Assembly (NCBI GenBank): GCA_017547385.1 | Contig: JAFYPU010000019.1 | Span: forward strand, 1-32,563 | Direction of reading: 5' to 3' | DNA length: 32,563 nucleotides | Source: Bacteroidaceae bacterium | GTDB lineage: Bacteria > Bacteroidota > Bacteroidia > Bacteroidales > Bacteroidaceae | The notes under the pieces: model-generated | Seen by the model: only the letters and a program-made list of their open reading frames with translations | What the model was told of the DNA's origin: nothing | The model's database searches: none | In this document: positions 23,410 to 30,827 of the stretch, in pieces | How positions within the stretch are numbered: position 1 is the stretch's first letter | How the letters are laid out: each line of letters starts with the position of its first letter | Program-made: the position numbers and the translations under genes

Positions 23410-24348
23410 CTAATCTTTCTGATGCTTTTCCTCTCTTCGATAAGGAAGAAAACGGAGCGCGAGCACCAATGGTTGCCACCCACGCACAAGATAAAAGAAA
23501 CTGCCCACCACCATTCCGACTAACGGATAGAGCCAATAAAAATAGGGAGGCAAGGCCGGAGCGTCGCCCATGATTTGACCAATGGCATCATAGGTGGCAT
23601 TGCCTTCGGGGACGGCATAAGGGAAGGCAAACATCAATGTGATTGGCAGCATGACAGCACCGGTAATAACGAGCAACAGCAACACCGAGCCCAACCTGCG
23701 TGCCCCATCTTTCACCACTGCCACATAAGACTTCAGCACCGACGTTGCACGAAAAGCAAAATGCAGACGCGCCACTGCCGCCCACAGCAGAAACAGCACC
23801 AACAGAACGACAGGAGCCACCGACCACCATGAGGACTTCAGCACCAGGAGGAGAACGACAGCCATGAGCAGCAGCCCCACCACTGATGCCACTGCATCAA
23901 ACAACAACAGCCTACGCCATCTGCCGAAGACCGACCGACGAAGAGGGAAGCAGCCGGCCGGCCAACAACCATGCATGGCCCAATGCTCGGCCTGCGACAG
24001 GAGGGCAGATCGCCACAACACGTGAGCACCCCACCACAGCAGGCAAAACAACAAAGGCATCCCCCACTCCACCATTGACGGTGCATAAAAGCTCCACACG
24101 TCTGCCACTTTCTCACCGGACTGCACCAAAAGATACATCGGGAGCAGGGTTTCGCGTGCCACCCTTCCACACATATATATAAATAATGTAAGACCTATGC
24201 CGGCCACCACCGAATAGGCAGCCATCGCGCGGAGATAAACTCTCCACTGAAACACTATTATCTTCCACGCATCGGCAATACACCGTTTCGTGCCACGCTC
24301 CACACGCCGTGCGTTTGCCATTTCGTTGATTGCATTGTTTGTCATCAC
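23410..24348 (-). CDS. Polytopic inner-membrane protein of unknown function (312 aa)
   Basis: About six membrane segments can be seen: AAYSVVAGIGLTLFIYMC, MPLLFCLLWWGAHVLW, LFDAVASVVGLLLMAVVLLL, VAPVVLLVLFLLWAAVA, LLLLVITGAVMLPITLMF and YWLYPLVGMVVGSFFYLV. The N-terminus is a cytoplasmic stretch with basic residues. No transporter or enzyme motif is recognised. It resembles small unassigned Bacteroidales membrane proteins. The start at 24348 faces, divergently, a Gfo/Idh/MocA gene only 63 bp away. Confidence 0.8.
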   Translation of the reverse strand: MMTNNAINEMANARRVERGTKRCIADAWKIIVFQWRVYLRAMAAYSVVAGIGLTLFIYMCGRVARETLLPMYLLVQSGEKVADVWSFYAPSMVEWGMPLLFCLLWWGAHVLWRSALLSQAEHWAMHGCWPAGCFPLRRSVFGRWRRLLLFDAVASVVGLLLMAVVLLLVLKSSWWSVAPVVLLVLFLLWAAVARLHFAFRATSVLKSYVAVVKDGARRLGSVLLLLVITGAVMLPITLMFAFPYAVPEGNATYDAIGQIMGDAPALPPYFYWLYPLVGMVVGSFFYLVRGWQPLVLALRFLPYRREEKHQKD

Positions 24349-24378
24349 GGGTTTTCTTTATTTTCTTGTTTGTGCGAG

Positions 24379-24386
24379 CAAAGATA
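24379..24386 (-). promoter_or_regulatory. Probable -7 element of the membrane-protein gene
   Basis: TATCTTTG on minus, about 30 bp before the start codon at 24348. No good -33 element is seen. Confidence 0.55.
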
Positions 24387-24399
24387 AGGAAAAAAGCAC

Positions 24400-24407
24400 T
24401 ACCTTTG
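24400..24407 (+). promoter_or_regulatory. Probable -7 element of the oxidoreductase gene, next to the start codon
   Basis: TACCTTTG with its G at 24407; the ATG begins at 24412, only 4 bp later. An in-frame stop at 24385-24387 rules out an upstream start. If this is the true promoter, the mRNA is leaderless. Confidence 0.55.
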
Positions 24408-24411
24408 CTTT

Positions 24412-25401
24412 ATGTCTGACAACTTAACAGTGAAATGGGGCTTTATCGGTTGCGGAGAAGTAACCGAGAAAAAGAGCGGTCCGGCTTTCGGCATTGTCGA
24501 AGGCTCGAAAGTGGTGGCCGTAATGAGCCGAAGCAAAGAGAAAGCGCGTTCGTATGCCGAACGCCACAACATACAACGGTGGTACACCGACGCTCAGGAG
24601 TTGGTGGACGACCCGGATGTCAATGCCGTGTATATTGCCACACCTCCCAGCACACACGCCACCTATGCCATCATGGCCATGAAAAGCGGAAAAGCGGTGT
24701 ATGTGGAAAAACCCATGGCCAGCAATTATGAAGACTGCTGCCGCATCAACCGCATTGCAGAAAAAACGGGAGTGCCGTGCTTCGTGGCTTACTACCGACG
24801 CTTCCTGCCTTATTTTCAAAAGGTGAAGCAACTCATCACCGAGGGATCCGTGGGAAATGTCATCAATGTGCAAATTCGCTTTGCCGTGCCGCCCCGTGAT
24901 TTGGACTACAATCGCACCAATCTGCCTTGGCGCGTACAAGCTGACATCGCAGGCGGAGGATATTTCTACGACCTGGCTCCGCACCAAATCGACTTGTTGC
25001 AGGAGATGTTCGGCCCTATCATCGAAGCTGAAGGATACACCGCCAACCGAGGCGGACTCTACGAAACGGAGGACAGCGTGAGTGCCTGTTTCCGCTTTAT
25101 GGGCGGACTGCCCGGCTCAGGCTCTTGGTGCTTCGTGGCACACGAGTCGGCCAAGGAAGACCGCATTGAGATTATCGGCGACCGCGGATCGCTAAGTTTT
25201 TCGGTGTTCACCTACGCTCCCATCACGCTTCACACACCGCAAGGACGCGAGGAAATTGTGGTGGACAACCCTCAATACGTGCAGCTGCCCCTTATCCGAG
25301 AAGTGGTGAACCATCTGCGAGCCATCAGTGTTTGCACCTGCGATTGTGTCAGTGCCACATCGGTCAACTGGGTGGTCGACAAAATTCTCGGAAAACTCTA
25401 A
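24412..25401 (+). CDS. Gfo/Idh/MocA-family oxidoreductase
   Basis: A 329-residue NAD(P)-dependent sugar/polyol dehydrogenase of the Gfo/Idh/MocA family. N-terminal Rossmann motif: KWGFIGCGEVTEKK. Then VAVMSRSKEKA, DPDVNAVYIATPPSTH, and the characteristic VYVEKPMA (catalytic Lys region). The C-terminal alpha/beta domain carries DIAGGGYFYDLAPHQIDLL, with the catalytic His in the DLAPHQID motif. It is the first gene of a plus-strand run with the DUF4421-like (30 bp gap) and glycosylase (38 bp) genes. The substrate is not known. The start is fixed by the stop codon upstream. Confidence 0.95.
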   Translation: MSDNLTVKWGFIGCGEVTEKKSGPAFGIVEGSKVVAVMSRSKEKARSYAERHNIQRWYTDAQELVDDPDVNAVYIATPPSTHATYAIMAMKSGKAVYVEKPMASNYEDCCRINRIAEKTGVPCFVAYYRRFLPYFQKVKQLITEGSVGNVINVQIRFAVPPRDLDYNRTNLPWRVQADIAGGGYFYDLAPHQIDLLQEMFGPIIEAEGYTANRGGLYETEDSVSACFRFMGGLPGSGSWCFVAHESAKEDRIEIIGDRGSLSFSVFTYAPITLHTPQGREEIVVDNPQYVQLPLIREVVNHLRAISVCTCDCVSATSVNWVVDKILGKL

Positions 25402-25431
25402 ACTATCTTTACTCAAACTCTGCCAAAAACG

Positions 25432-26604
25432 ATGCGTACCATCGCCCTCGCTTTCATGCTCATCACGATTTTTGTCTGCGCTTTTCCGCAAGAAGCAGAC
25501 AGCATTGTTGTGCCCGAAGCTGGCATCGACACATCGTCCATCGACAGCACCGACAGCCTCAGCCTCGCGGAGGACACCGCTTCGCTGAAGCAGAAAATCA
25601 AAAAAAAGGCCAACATATTTGCACGCTTCATCAAGAGTTTCGACGAATACGACACCACCTACATCAGCCCAAACTATTACAACTTCACGGCGATGATGCA
25701 AAACACCAACTTCTATCAGGTGTATCGCCTTCAGGCCACCAATCCGGCCGGACACACCCAGTCGTTGCACATAGCCCCGACCCCGAGTTTCAAGGTTGGA
25801 CCTTACATTGGCTGGCGATGGATTTTTCTGGGCTACACATTCGATATCGGCCATCCCAAATCTGCCACCAAGACCACAGAGTTCAACCTCAGCCTTTACA
25901 GTTCCATGCTGGGATGCGACCTCGTCTATATTCGCAACACCGGCGACTTCACCATACGCAAGGCCGAAGGCTTCGGCGAAGAAGCCGACAGGTTGGCCAA
26001 AGGCATGGAATTCTCCGGCCTTGACACCTACACGACGAGCCTGAATGCCTATTACGTGTTCAACCACCGCCACTTCTCCTATCCGGCGGGCTTCGCCCAG
26101 AGCACAGTGCAGCGAAAGAGTTGCGGTTCATGGATACTCGGTTTTCGATTCGACAAACAGCGCACCAAGTTCGACCACACCCGACTGCCACACTTCATCA
26201 CCGGCAACGAGCCGGGGGCGAAAACACCGCTAATCGACGAAATGAAGATTGCCCAACTCAACTACTTCAACGTAAGTGTCAGCGGAGGCTATGCCTACAA
26301 TTGGGTCTTTGCCCGAAACTTTCTTCTTTCCGTATCGCTATCACCGAGCATCGGCATCAAAAAAATGAAAGGCGAACGCCTCAGCGGAAAAGAATTCTGG
26401 AGCAACATCAAAAACTTTAACTTCGACTTCATCTCTCGCGCCGGAATCGTTTGGAACAACACCCACTGGTTTGCCGGTGCCTCTTTCGTGGGCCACCTCT
26501 ACGACTACCGACGCGACCGAATCAGTCTGAGCAATTCCATCAACTATTTCAATGTGTATGCAGGCTTCAACTTCAACCGAAAGAAGCAATACCGAAAGAA
26601 ATAA
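25432..26604 (+). CDS. DUF4421-like outer-membrane beta-barrel protein
   Basis: A 390-residue protein with signal peptide (MRTIALAFMLITIFVCAFPQ), a Ser/Asp-rich linker (about 20-60), then a strand-rich domain with alternating aromatic residues: GPYIGWRWIFLGYTFDIG, EFNLSLYSSMLGCDLVYIR, GLDTYTTSLNAYYVFNHRHFSY, YFNVSVSGGYAYNWVFARNF, and a last strand YFNVYAGFNFNRKKQYRKK. The layout fits the DUF4421 family of Bacteroidetes, assigned by memory. It probably sits in the outer membrane. Function is unknown. Confidence 0.8.
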   Translation: MRTIALAFMLITIFVCAFPQEADSIVVPEAGIDTSSIDSTDSLSLAEDTASLKQKIKKKANIFARFIKSFDEYDTTYISPNYYNFTAMMQNTNFYQVYRLQATNPAGHTQSLHIAPTPSFKVGPYIGWRWIFLGYTFDIGHPKSATKTTEFNLSLYSSMLGCDLVYIRNTGDFTIRKAEGFGEEADRLAKGMEFSGLDTYTTSLNAYYVFNHRHFSYPAGFAQSTVQRKSCGSWILGFRFDKQRTKFDHTRLPHFITGNEPGAKTPLIDEMKIAQLNYFNVSVSGGYAYNWVFARNFLLSVSLSPSIGIKKMKGERLSGKEFWSNIKNFNFDFISRAGIVWNNTHWFAGASFVGHLYDYRRDRISLSNSINYFNVYAGFNFNRKKQYRKK

Positions 26605-26642
26605 GACCGACTGCCGCTGCTCAGCCCACAATCCACAGAAAT

Positions 26643-27242
26643 ATGCACCCCACCCCCGACATCGAGCAACACCCCCTCTTGCCGTTTCTGCCCACCGAAG
26701 CCCGCATCCTGATGCTGGGCAGTTTTCCGCCACCGCAGAAACGATGGAGCATGAACTTCTTTTATCCCAATTTGCAGAACGACATGTGGCGCATCATGGG
26801 ACACTTGTTTTTCGACAACCAAAATCACTTTGTCGACACTGCCGAACGCCGATTCCGTCAGCCTGAAATTGAACAGTTTTGCACCAATCACGGCATAGCG
26901 CTCTATGATGCCGCTTCCGCTGTGCGCCGTCTGCAAGGAAACGCCTCCGACAAATTTCTGGAAGTGGTGCTTCCCACAGACATTGCCTCCTTACTGGAAA
27001 AACTCCCCCGATGCCAAGCCATCGTTACCACCGGACAGAAAGCCACCGACATTCTGCGCACCCAATTCAACGTGGACGAACCAAAAGTGGGCACGTACAC
27101 TTCATTTATCCACGAAGGCCGCCCCCTTCGCTTTTATCGCATGCCCAGCAGCAGCCGCGCCTACCCGTTGGCTTTAAGCAAGAAAGCTGCATTCTACCAC
27201 ACAATGATGACTGAAGTCGGAATGCTCCCCAACAACCGCTGA
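26643..27242 (+). CDS. Uracil-DNA glycosylase superfamily protein
   Basis: A 199-residue member of the UDG superfamily. I chose the ATG at 26643 (MHPTPDIEQHPLLPFLP), since the family core begins at about residue 18. Motif A region: RILMLGSFPPPQKRWSMNFF. A helix with NDMWRIMG follows, then LPRCQAIVTTGQKATD, and the motif B-like MPSSSRAYP (where many members have HPS/MPSxS). This class removes mismatched or damaged bases (Mug-like), but the exact substrate cannot be read. It follows the DUF4421-like gene by 38 bp and ends at a convergent terminator. Confidence 0.85.
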   Translation: MHPTPDIEQHPLLPFLPTEARILMLGSFPPPQKRWSMNFFYPNLQNDMWRIMGHLFFDNQNHFVDTAERRFRQPEIEQFCTNHGIALYDAASAVRRLQGNASDKFLEVVLPTDIASLLEKLPRCQAIVTTGQKATDILRTQFNVDEPKVGTYTSFIHEGRPLRFYRMPSSSRAYPLALSKKAAFYHTMMTEVGMLPNNR

Positions 27243-27294
27243 GGCCTCTTTCCCTCTCAAACCGCAAAGACAGACAAATCATCGAGAAGCGACA

Positions 27295-27335
27295 AAAAAT
27301 CAGGGATGACTCCACAAAGAGCCATCCCCGATTTC
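27295..27335. terminator. Bidirectional terminator between the glycosylase and peptide 2
   Basis: AAATCAGGGATG pairs with CATCCCCGATTT with small mismatches (27297-27334). The minus strand continues into a T run. It serves the convergent transcripts. Confidence 0.7.
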
Positions 27336-27356
27336 ATTATAGAGAAAAATTACTGC

Positions 27357-27521
27357 TTAAGACCAAGGAGAATTACCCCAAATTCCTTTGCTGCTCTCAA
27401 ACTCACGACGTTTTGAATGCTGCCCTTCCCCTCGCTCCGGAACAACCGACATAGTGCAAAGCATACTCTCAGCTTTCAGAGAGAGAATTTCAACTTGGGG
27501 AGTTCTATATGTTTTTTTCAT
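27357..27521 (-). CDS. Small peptide 2 (54 aa), paired with the sialidase
   Basis: Begins 31 bp after the sialidase stop on the same strand; too short for default ORF cut-offs. Sequence landmarks: MKKTYRTPQVEILSLKAES, a mid-region MS (24-25), then HSKRR (35-39), and SSKGIWGNSPWS at the end. The order Y-x-[AT]-P-x-V-E, MS, KRR, IWG-x-S is the same as in peptide 1 (16725-16916), although the rest differs. No signal peptide and no membrane span. A terminator follows at about 27335. Function unknown. Alternative: a small regulatory or chaperone-like peptide. Confidence 0.7.
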   Translation of the reverse strand: MKKTYRTPQVEILSLKAESMLCTMSVVPERGEGQHSKRREFESSKGIWGNSPWS

Positions 27522-27552
27522 TGCTAATTTCTGTTTTTGGTATGGTTAATCT

Positions 27553-29598
27553 TTATCGTACAATATATTTCTTTCCACCACGGATATAAACACCGGGCTG
27601 TGTGGCATCCTGCACACGACGACCACCAAGGTCATAAACCGGGACTTCTTCCCGCAACACATCCATGCCGACACCATTGATTTCGGTTGTCTCACCATCG
27701 ACAACTCTCAACATCAGTGAAGCGGCCTGAGGCTGTTCAATACGCAGATAAGCCAAATGAGCTTTGAGATAGCCGTTGGGAGGAAAATAGAAAGCTTCAC
27801 ACCGGCTGCCATGGCTGAGTACGTAATAGGACGCATAGTTATCGTCCGTAATCTCAATGTTTTCACTACAGCAGCCTTGAAGCAGGTTATCCGCACTCGC
27901 TTCTGCATAGGCATACACTTCCAATTTGATTTCCGTACGCTTCATTTCATCACGTAGCACCACAGGTTCACCGGCCGGCACCACATTTCCGATGGCCTCA
28001 ATATCAATAAGAGATTTGTCCTCTGATATGCCGGTTACCTTATATGCCGTTACACCTTCGGGCACATGCACAGTGAAAGGCAGGTAGAGCGTTGCCCACG
28101 AATAGGCAGAGGAGGCTTGCGTATGTGCTTCATCAGTGCACACATGCATCTTCTTATTAAGCAAATTCACATCCGAGATAATTTCCGCGCCTTCAGATTT
28201 GATGATGTCTGCAATGGATATTCGCTTGTACATAATGTCGTAACCTGTGGCATGATTACATTGACCCCAATGAGCAATGGATTGGGGCACTCCTCCGCAA
28301 GCATAGGCGTTTTTTTCATAAGCCGCACCAATTTTTCCATCGCTCTGAATAATCATTGTGGAATAGGCTGCCGTGCCCTCCGCAAGCATATAGGCATCTG
28401 CCGTAGAACACCAGCCGGAAGTGGCAAAACGGGTTACATTCGTATAGTCTGCCTCGCTCAGTTTCTTATAGTAAATTTTCACATCCGAACGTGCATTGTC
28501 AGTTGTCGGAATGGACTGCAAAACATAATACTCGAGCGTTCCGTCATTATTCACAGGCACAATGAGCATCTCGCCATTGGTGGCCGTGGACTGATTAAAG
28601 GTATATTCCACACCGCCATCACTCAGCCACTTATTTTCTTTAGGGTCGTAAATATTAAACTTACGAGTTCCATTTTTGTATTTGGCCGACACAACGATGT
28701 TTCCATTGGGCAGTTCCTCCGCCTTGGCTTCGTCACCGCCGGAAACAGCTATTTCGTCGCCGCAAAGCTGCCATGTAGCACCAAAATCGTCGGAACAAAG
28801 AAGAACACTGCTAGCTACAGATTTCTGATTATACCAGTTTCCTTCCCATTTGATTGTTGCAAGAACTGCATACAAACGGCAGTATCGTTTTCCCGAAGCT
28901 TTATAGGTGCTTTGCAAAATACGGCCGCTGGAAAAGAACATGCCATCATAGTCCAATTTTGTATAGATGTCCTCTGTCAAATCGGTATAGCCGTTTCCCC
29001 AGGTTGCACCGCCATCATTACTGTAATAACGACGAATTTGCAAGCGCCCACCAGCCTTATTCTCGGATTCAGTGAAAAACACATCACCACCGGCTGTTAT
29101 CACCAATATTTCTTCGCGATTCTCGCGGTTGGCCACTACAGCCACATCACCGCTGGCGTCCGAACCGGAAGTGGCACGCGACACAAATTCTCTCTTCGTC
29201 AAATCCCAAGTTACTCCAAGGTCCGTACTACGACGGAACACGATGTCAATTTGGCTGCTTGTGGCACCATTACATGCAACACCGACTTTGTGCTGTCCGA
29301 TGTCACCATATCCCCAGCGCTTATCCGCAAACACAAGTATCTCACCATGTGCAGCCTCCACAATGGCTGGAATGCGATGCGGCACATTCGTTTGATTGGC
29401 TTTCGTTACCGAATTGTAAATCTCGTCGCACGGAGATTTAAACACCTCCACTTCTGTCTGCGCCTGCACCATGTTTCCGGGAAACAGAAGAAGGGAACTG
29501 CAAAAAATGAGCTGAAGATGCTTCTGCCTCTCCAGAGCCTGACGGCAAATGCCCATCAAGCTTCTGATTTCACCTTTTGAATTTTTCATTTTCATCAT
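27553..29598 (-). CDS. Secreted sialidase (GH33-type) with T9SS-like tail
   Basis: An exo-alpha-sialidase that releases sialic acid from host glycans at the cell surface or outside. The 681-residue product has an N-terminal signal (LQLIFCSSLLLFPGNMVQAQ) after a long basic stretch; several Met starts are possible. The catalytic domain shows RIPAIV (Arg75), three Asp boxes (STDLGVTW 124-131, SNDGGATW 193-200, SDDFGATW 269-276), the AEELPNGN Glu region and AYSTMIIQSDGKIGAAYE, where GH33 enzymes have the nucleophile Tyr and its Glu partner. A beta domain (about 500-620, WATLYLPFTVHVPEGV) resembles the one in the 1490-residue protein. The last residues (VYDLGGRRVQDATQPGVYI) form the sorting tail. 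Followed by a small peptide gene. Confidence 0.93.
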   Translation of the reverse strand: MMKMKNSKGEIRSLMGICRQALERQKHLQLIFCSSLLLFPGNMVQAQTEVEVFKSPCDEIYNSVTKANQTNVPHRIPAIVEAAHGEILVFADKRWGYGDIGQHKVGVACNGATSSQIDIVFRRSTDLGVTWDLTKREFVSRATSGSDASGDVAVVANRENREEILVITAGGDVFFTESENKAGGRLQIRRYYSNDGGATWGNGYTDLTEDIYTKLDYDGMFFSSGRILQSTYKASGKRYCRLYAVLATIKWEGNWYNQKSVASSVLLCSDDFGATWQLCGDEIAVSGGDEAKAEELPNGNIVVSAKYKNGTRKFNIYDPKENKWLSDGGVEYTFNQSTATNGEMLIVPVNNDGTLEYYVLQSIPTTDNARSDVKIYYKKLSEADYTNVTRFATSGWCSTADAYMLAEGTAAYSTMIIQSDGKIGAAYEKNAYACGGVPQSIAHWGQCNHATGYDIMYKRISIADIIKSEGAEIISDVNLLNKKMHVCTDEAHTQASSAYSWATLYLPFTVHVPEGVTAYKVTGISEDKSLIDIEAIGNVVPAGEPVVLRDEMKRTEIKLEVYAYAEASADNLLQGCCSENIEITDDNYASYYVLSHGSRCEAFYFPPNGYLKAHLAYLRIEQPQAASLMLRVVDGETTEINGVGMDVLREEVPVYDLGGRRVQDATQPGVYIRGGKKYIVR

Positions 29599-30012
29599 AA
29601 GTTTGTTGATATATTTAAAATTGTGTTGGATATTTTTTGCCTATCTGCGCAGATAACGATAAGGTTCAATAACGCTCTGCCACCCCATGAATAAGCCCCT
29701 CAGAAGGAACACGATGCGAATATACGTCTTAAACAAATTTTAAACAATGGGGGGGTAAATTTGAATGTTTTTATTATTAATTAACTATATCTTATCGATT
29801 TTGATAAGCGCACTTCTCAAAACAAGGAAGAAAAAGAAGAAAATCGAGAATAAGTTCCGCATTTTTCTAAAACAAATGGCATTACACATGACGGTCTCAT
29901 CACCATCATGCAGCTTTATGCTTGCTTTCCAAAAGGCTAAATCAAGATGGAGCAAGCACCGGCGAAATGCCCGCCAACATCAAAGCAAACCTCACGGACG
30001 GAGTCAAAAAAA
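29599..30012. other. Intergenic stretch between the sialidase and rprY terminator
   Basis: About 410 bp without a gene. It holds a run of seven Gs at about 29750 and A-rich tracts. A 364-residue open frame (29765-30859) on plus crosses it but is an antisense shadow of rprY. No clear sialidase promoter was found. Confidence 0.5.
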
Positions 30013-30043
30013 AGAGAACTTCCCATGGCGAGGGAAGTTCTCT
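30013..30043 (-). terminator. Terminator of rprX-rprY
   Basis: AGAGAACTTCCC (30013-30024) and GGGAAGTTCTCT (30032-30043) form a perfect 12-bp stem. On minus it is followed by eight Ts. Confidence 0.92.
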
Positions 30044-30115
30044 TGTCGTTGTTATGTAGCATCGGTGCTTACGTTCTCCGAACGGCTTTTCGCACCATGC
30101 CATGCGGGGAGTTCA

Positions 30116-30817
30116 TCAAAACTCGGGGTCGGGCGTGATGAGTTTGTAGCCTTTGCCGTGAATGTTGATGATTTCCACATTTTCGTCTGCCTTGAGATGT
30201 TTACGCAACTTGGTGATGTAGACATCCATGGAACGGGCATTGAAATAGTTGTCATCAATCCAAATGGTCTTGAGCGCGAAATCGCGTTGCAGAATTTCGT
30301 TGGCATGTGCACAGAGCAGGCTGAGCAGTTCGCTCTCCTTGGTGGTGAGTTTCGTCTGTTCTTCACCGCGTGCCAAAATCTGCTTTTGGGTGTCAAACGT
30401 GAAGCTACCAATTTTGTAGAGCGTGCGTTCACGGCTTTTCTTTCCACGAACACGGCGCAAGATGGCCTCAATACGCAATGTCAGTTCCTCCATGCTGAAA
30501 GGCTTGGTGATATAGTCGTCAGCACCGAGCTTGAAGCCGGCAAGCACATCTTCTTTCAACGTTTTTGCCGTCAGGAAGATAACAGGTGTATCTTCGCTGG
30601 CTTGACGTATGTCTCTGGCCAATGTGAAACCATCCTTCTTAGGCATCATCACGTCGAGCACACAGAGGTCATACTTATCCTTGAGGAAAGCTTTGTAACC
30701 GGCTTCTCCGTCGGTGCAAAGTTCCGTATCGTATCCTTTAGCTTGCAGATATTCGCGAAGCAACATGCCGAGGTTTTCATCGTCCTCGCAAAGCAGGATT
30801 TTCATTTTGTCGTCCAT
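30116..30817 (-). CDS. rprY: Response regulator RprY (OmpR family)
   Basis: A 233-residue two-component response regulator. Receiver domain (about 6-120): acidic pair EDD at 11-13, phosphoacceptor Asp55 in CVLDVMMP, and Lys in YITKPFSMEEL. The C-terminal winged helix (about 135-230) includes LTTKESELLSLLCAHANEIL and NARSMDVYITKLRKHL, which binds DNA. The sequence is close to the Bacteroides RprY as I recall. M5 is an alternative start. It is 10 bp after the rprX stop, so the two are one operon. The window does not show its target genes. Confidence 0.92.
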   Translation of the reverse strand: MDDKMKILLCEDDENLGMLLREYLQAKGYDTELCTDGEAGYKAFLKDKYDLCVLDVMMPKKDGFTLARDIRQASEDTPVIFLTAKTLKEDVLAGFKLGADDYITKPFSMEELTLRIEAILRRVRGKKSRERTLYKIGSFTFDTQKQILARGEEQTKLTTKESELLSLLCAHANEILQRDFALKTIWIDDNYFNARSMDVYITKLRKHLKADENVEIINIHGKGYKLITPDPEF

Positions 30818-30827
30818 AATTGTAGTT

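Noticed and set aside
28066-29580. 504-residue open frame opposite the sialidase
   Set aside because: The sialidase frame has Asp boxes and a signal peptide; the opposite frame has neither domain nor a credible start.
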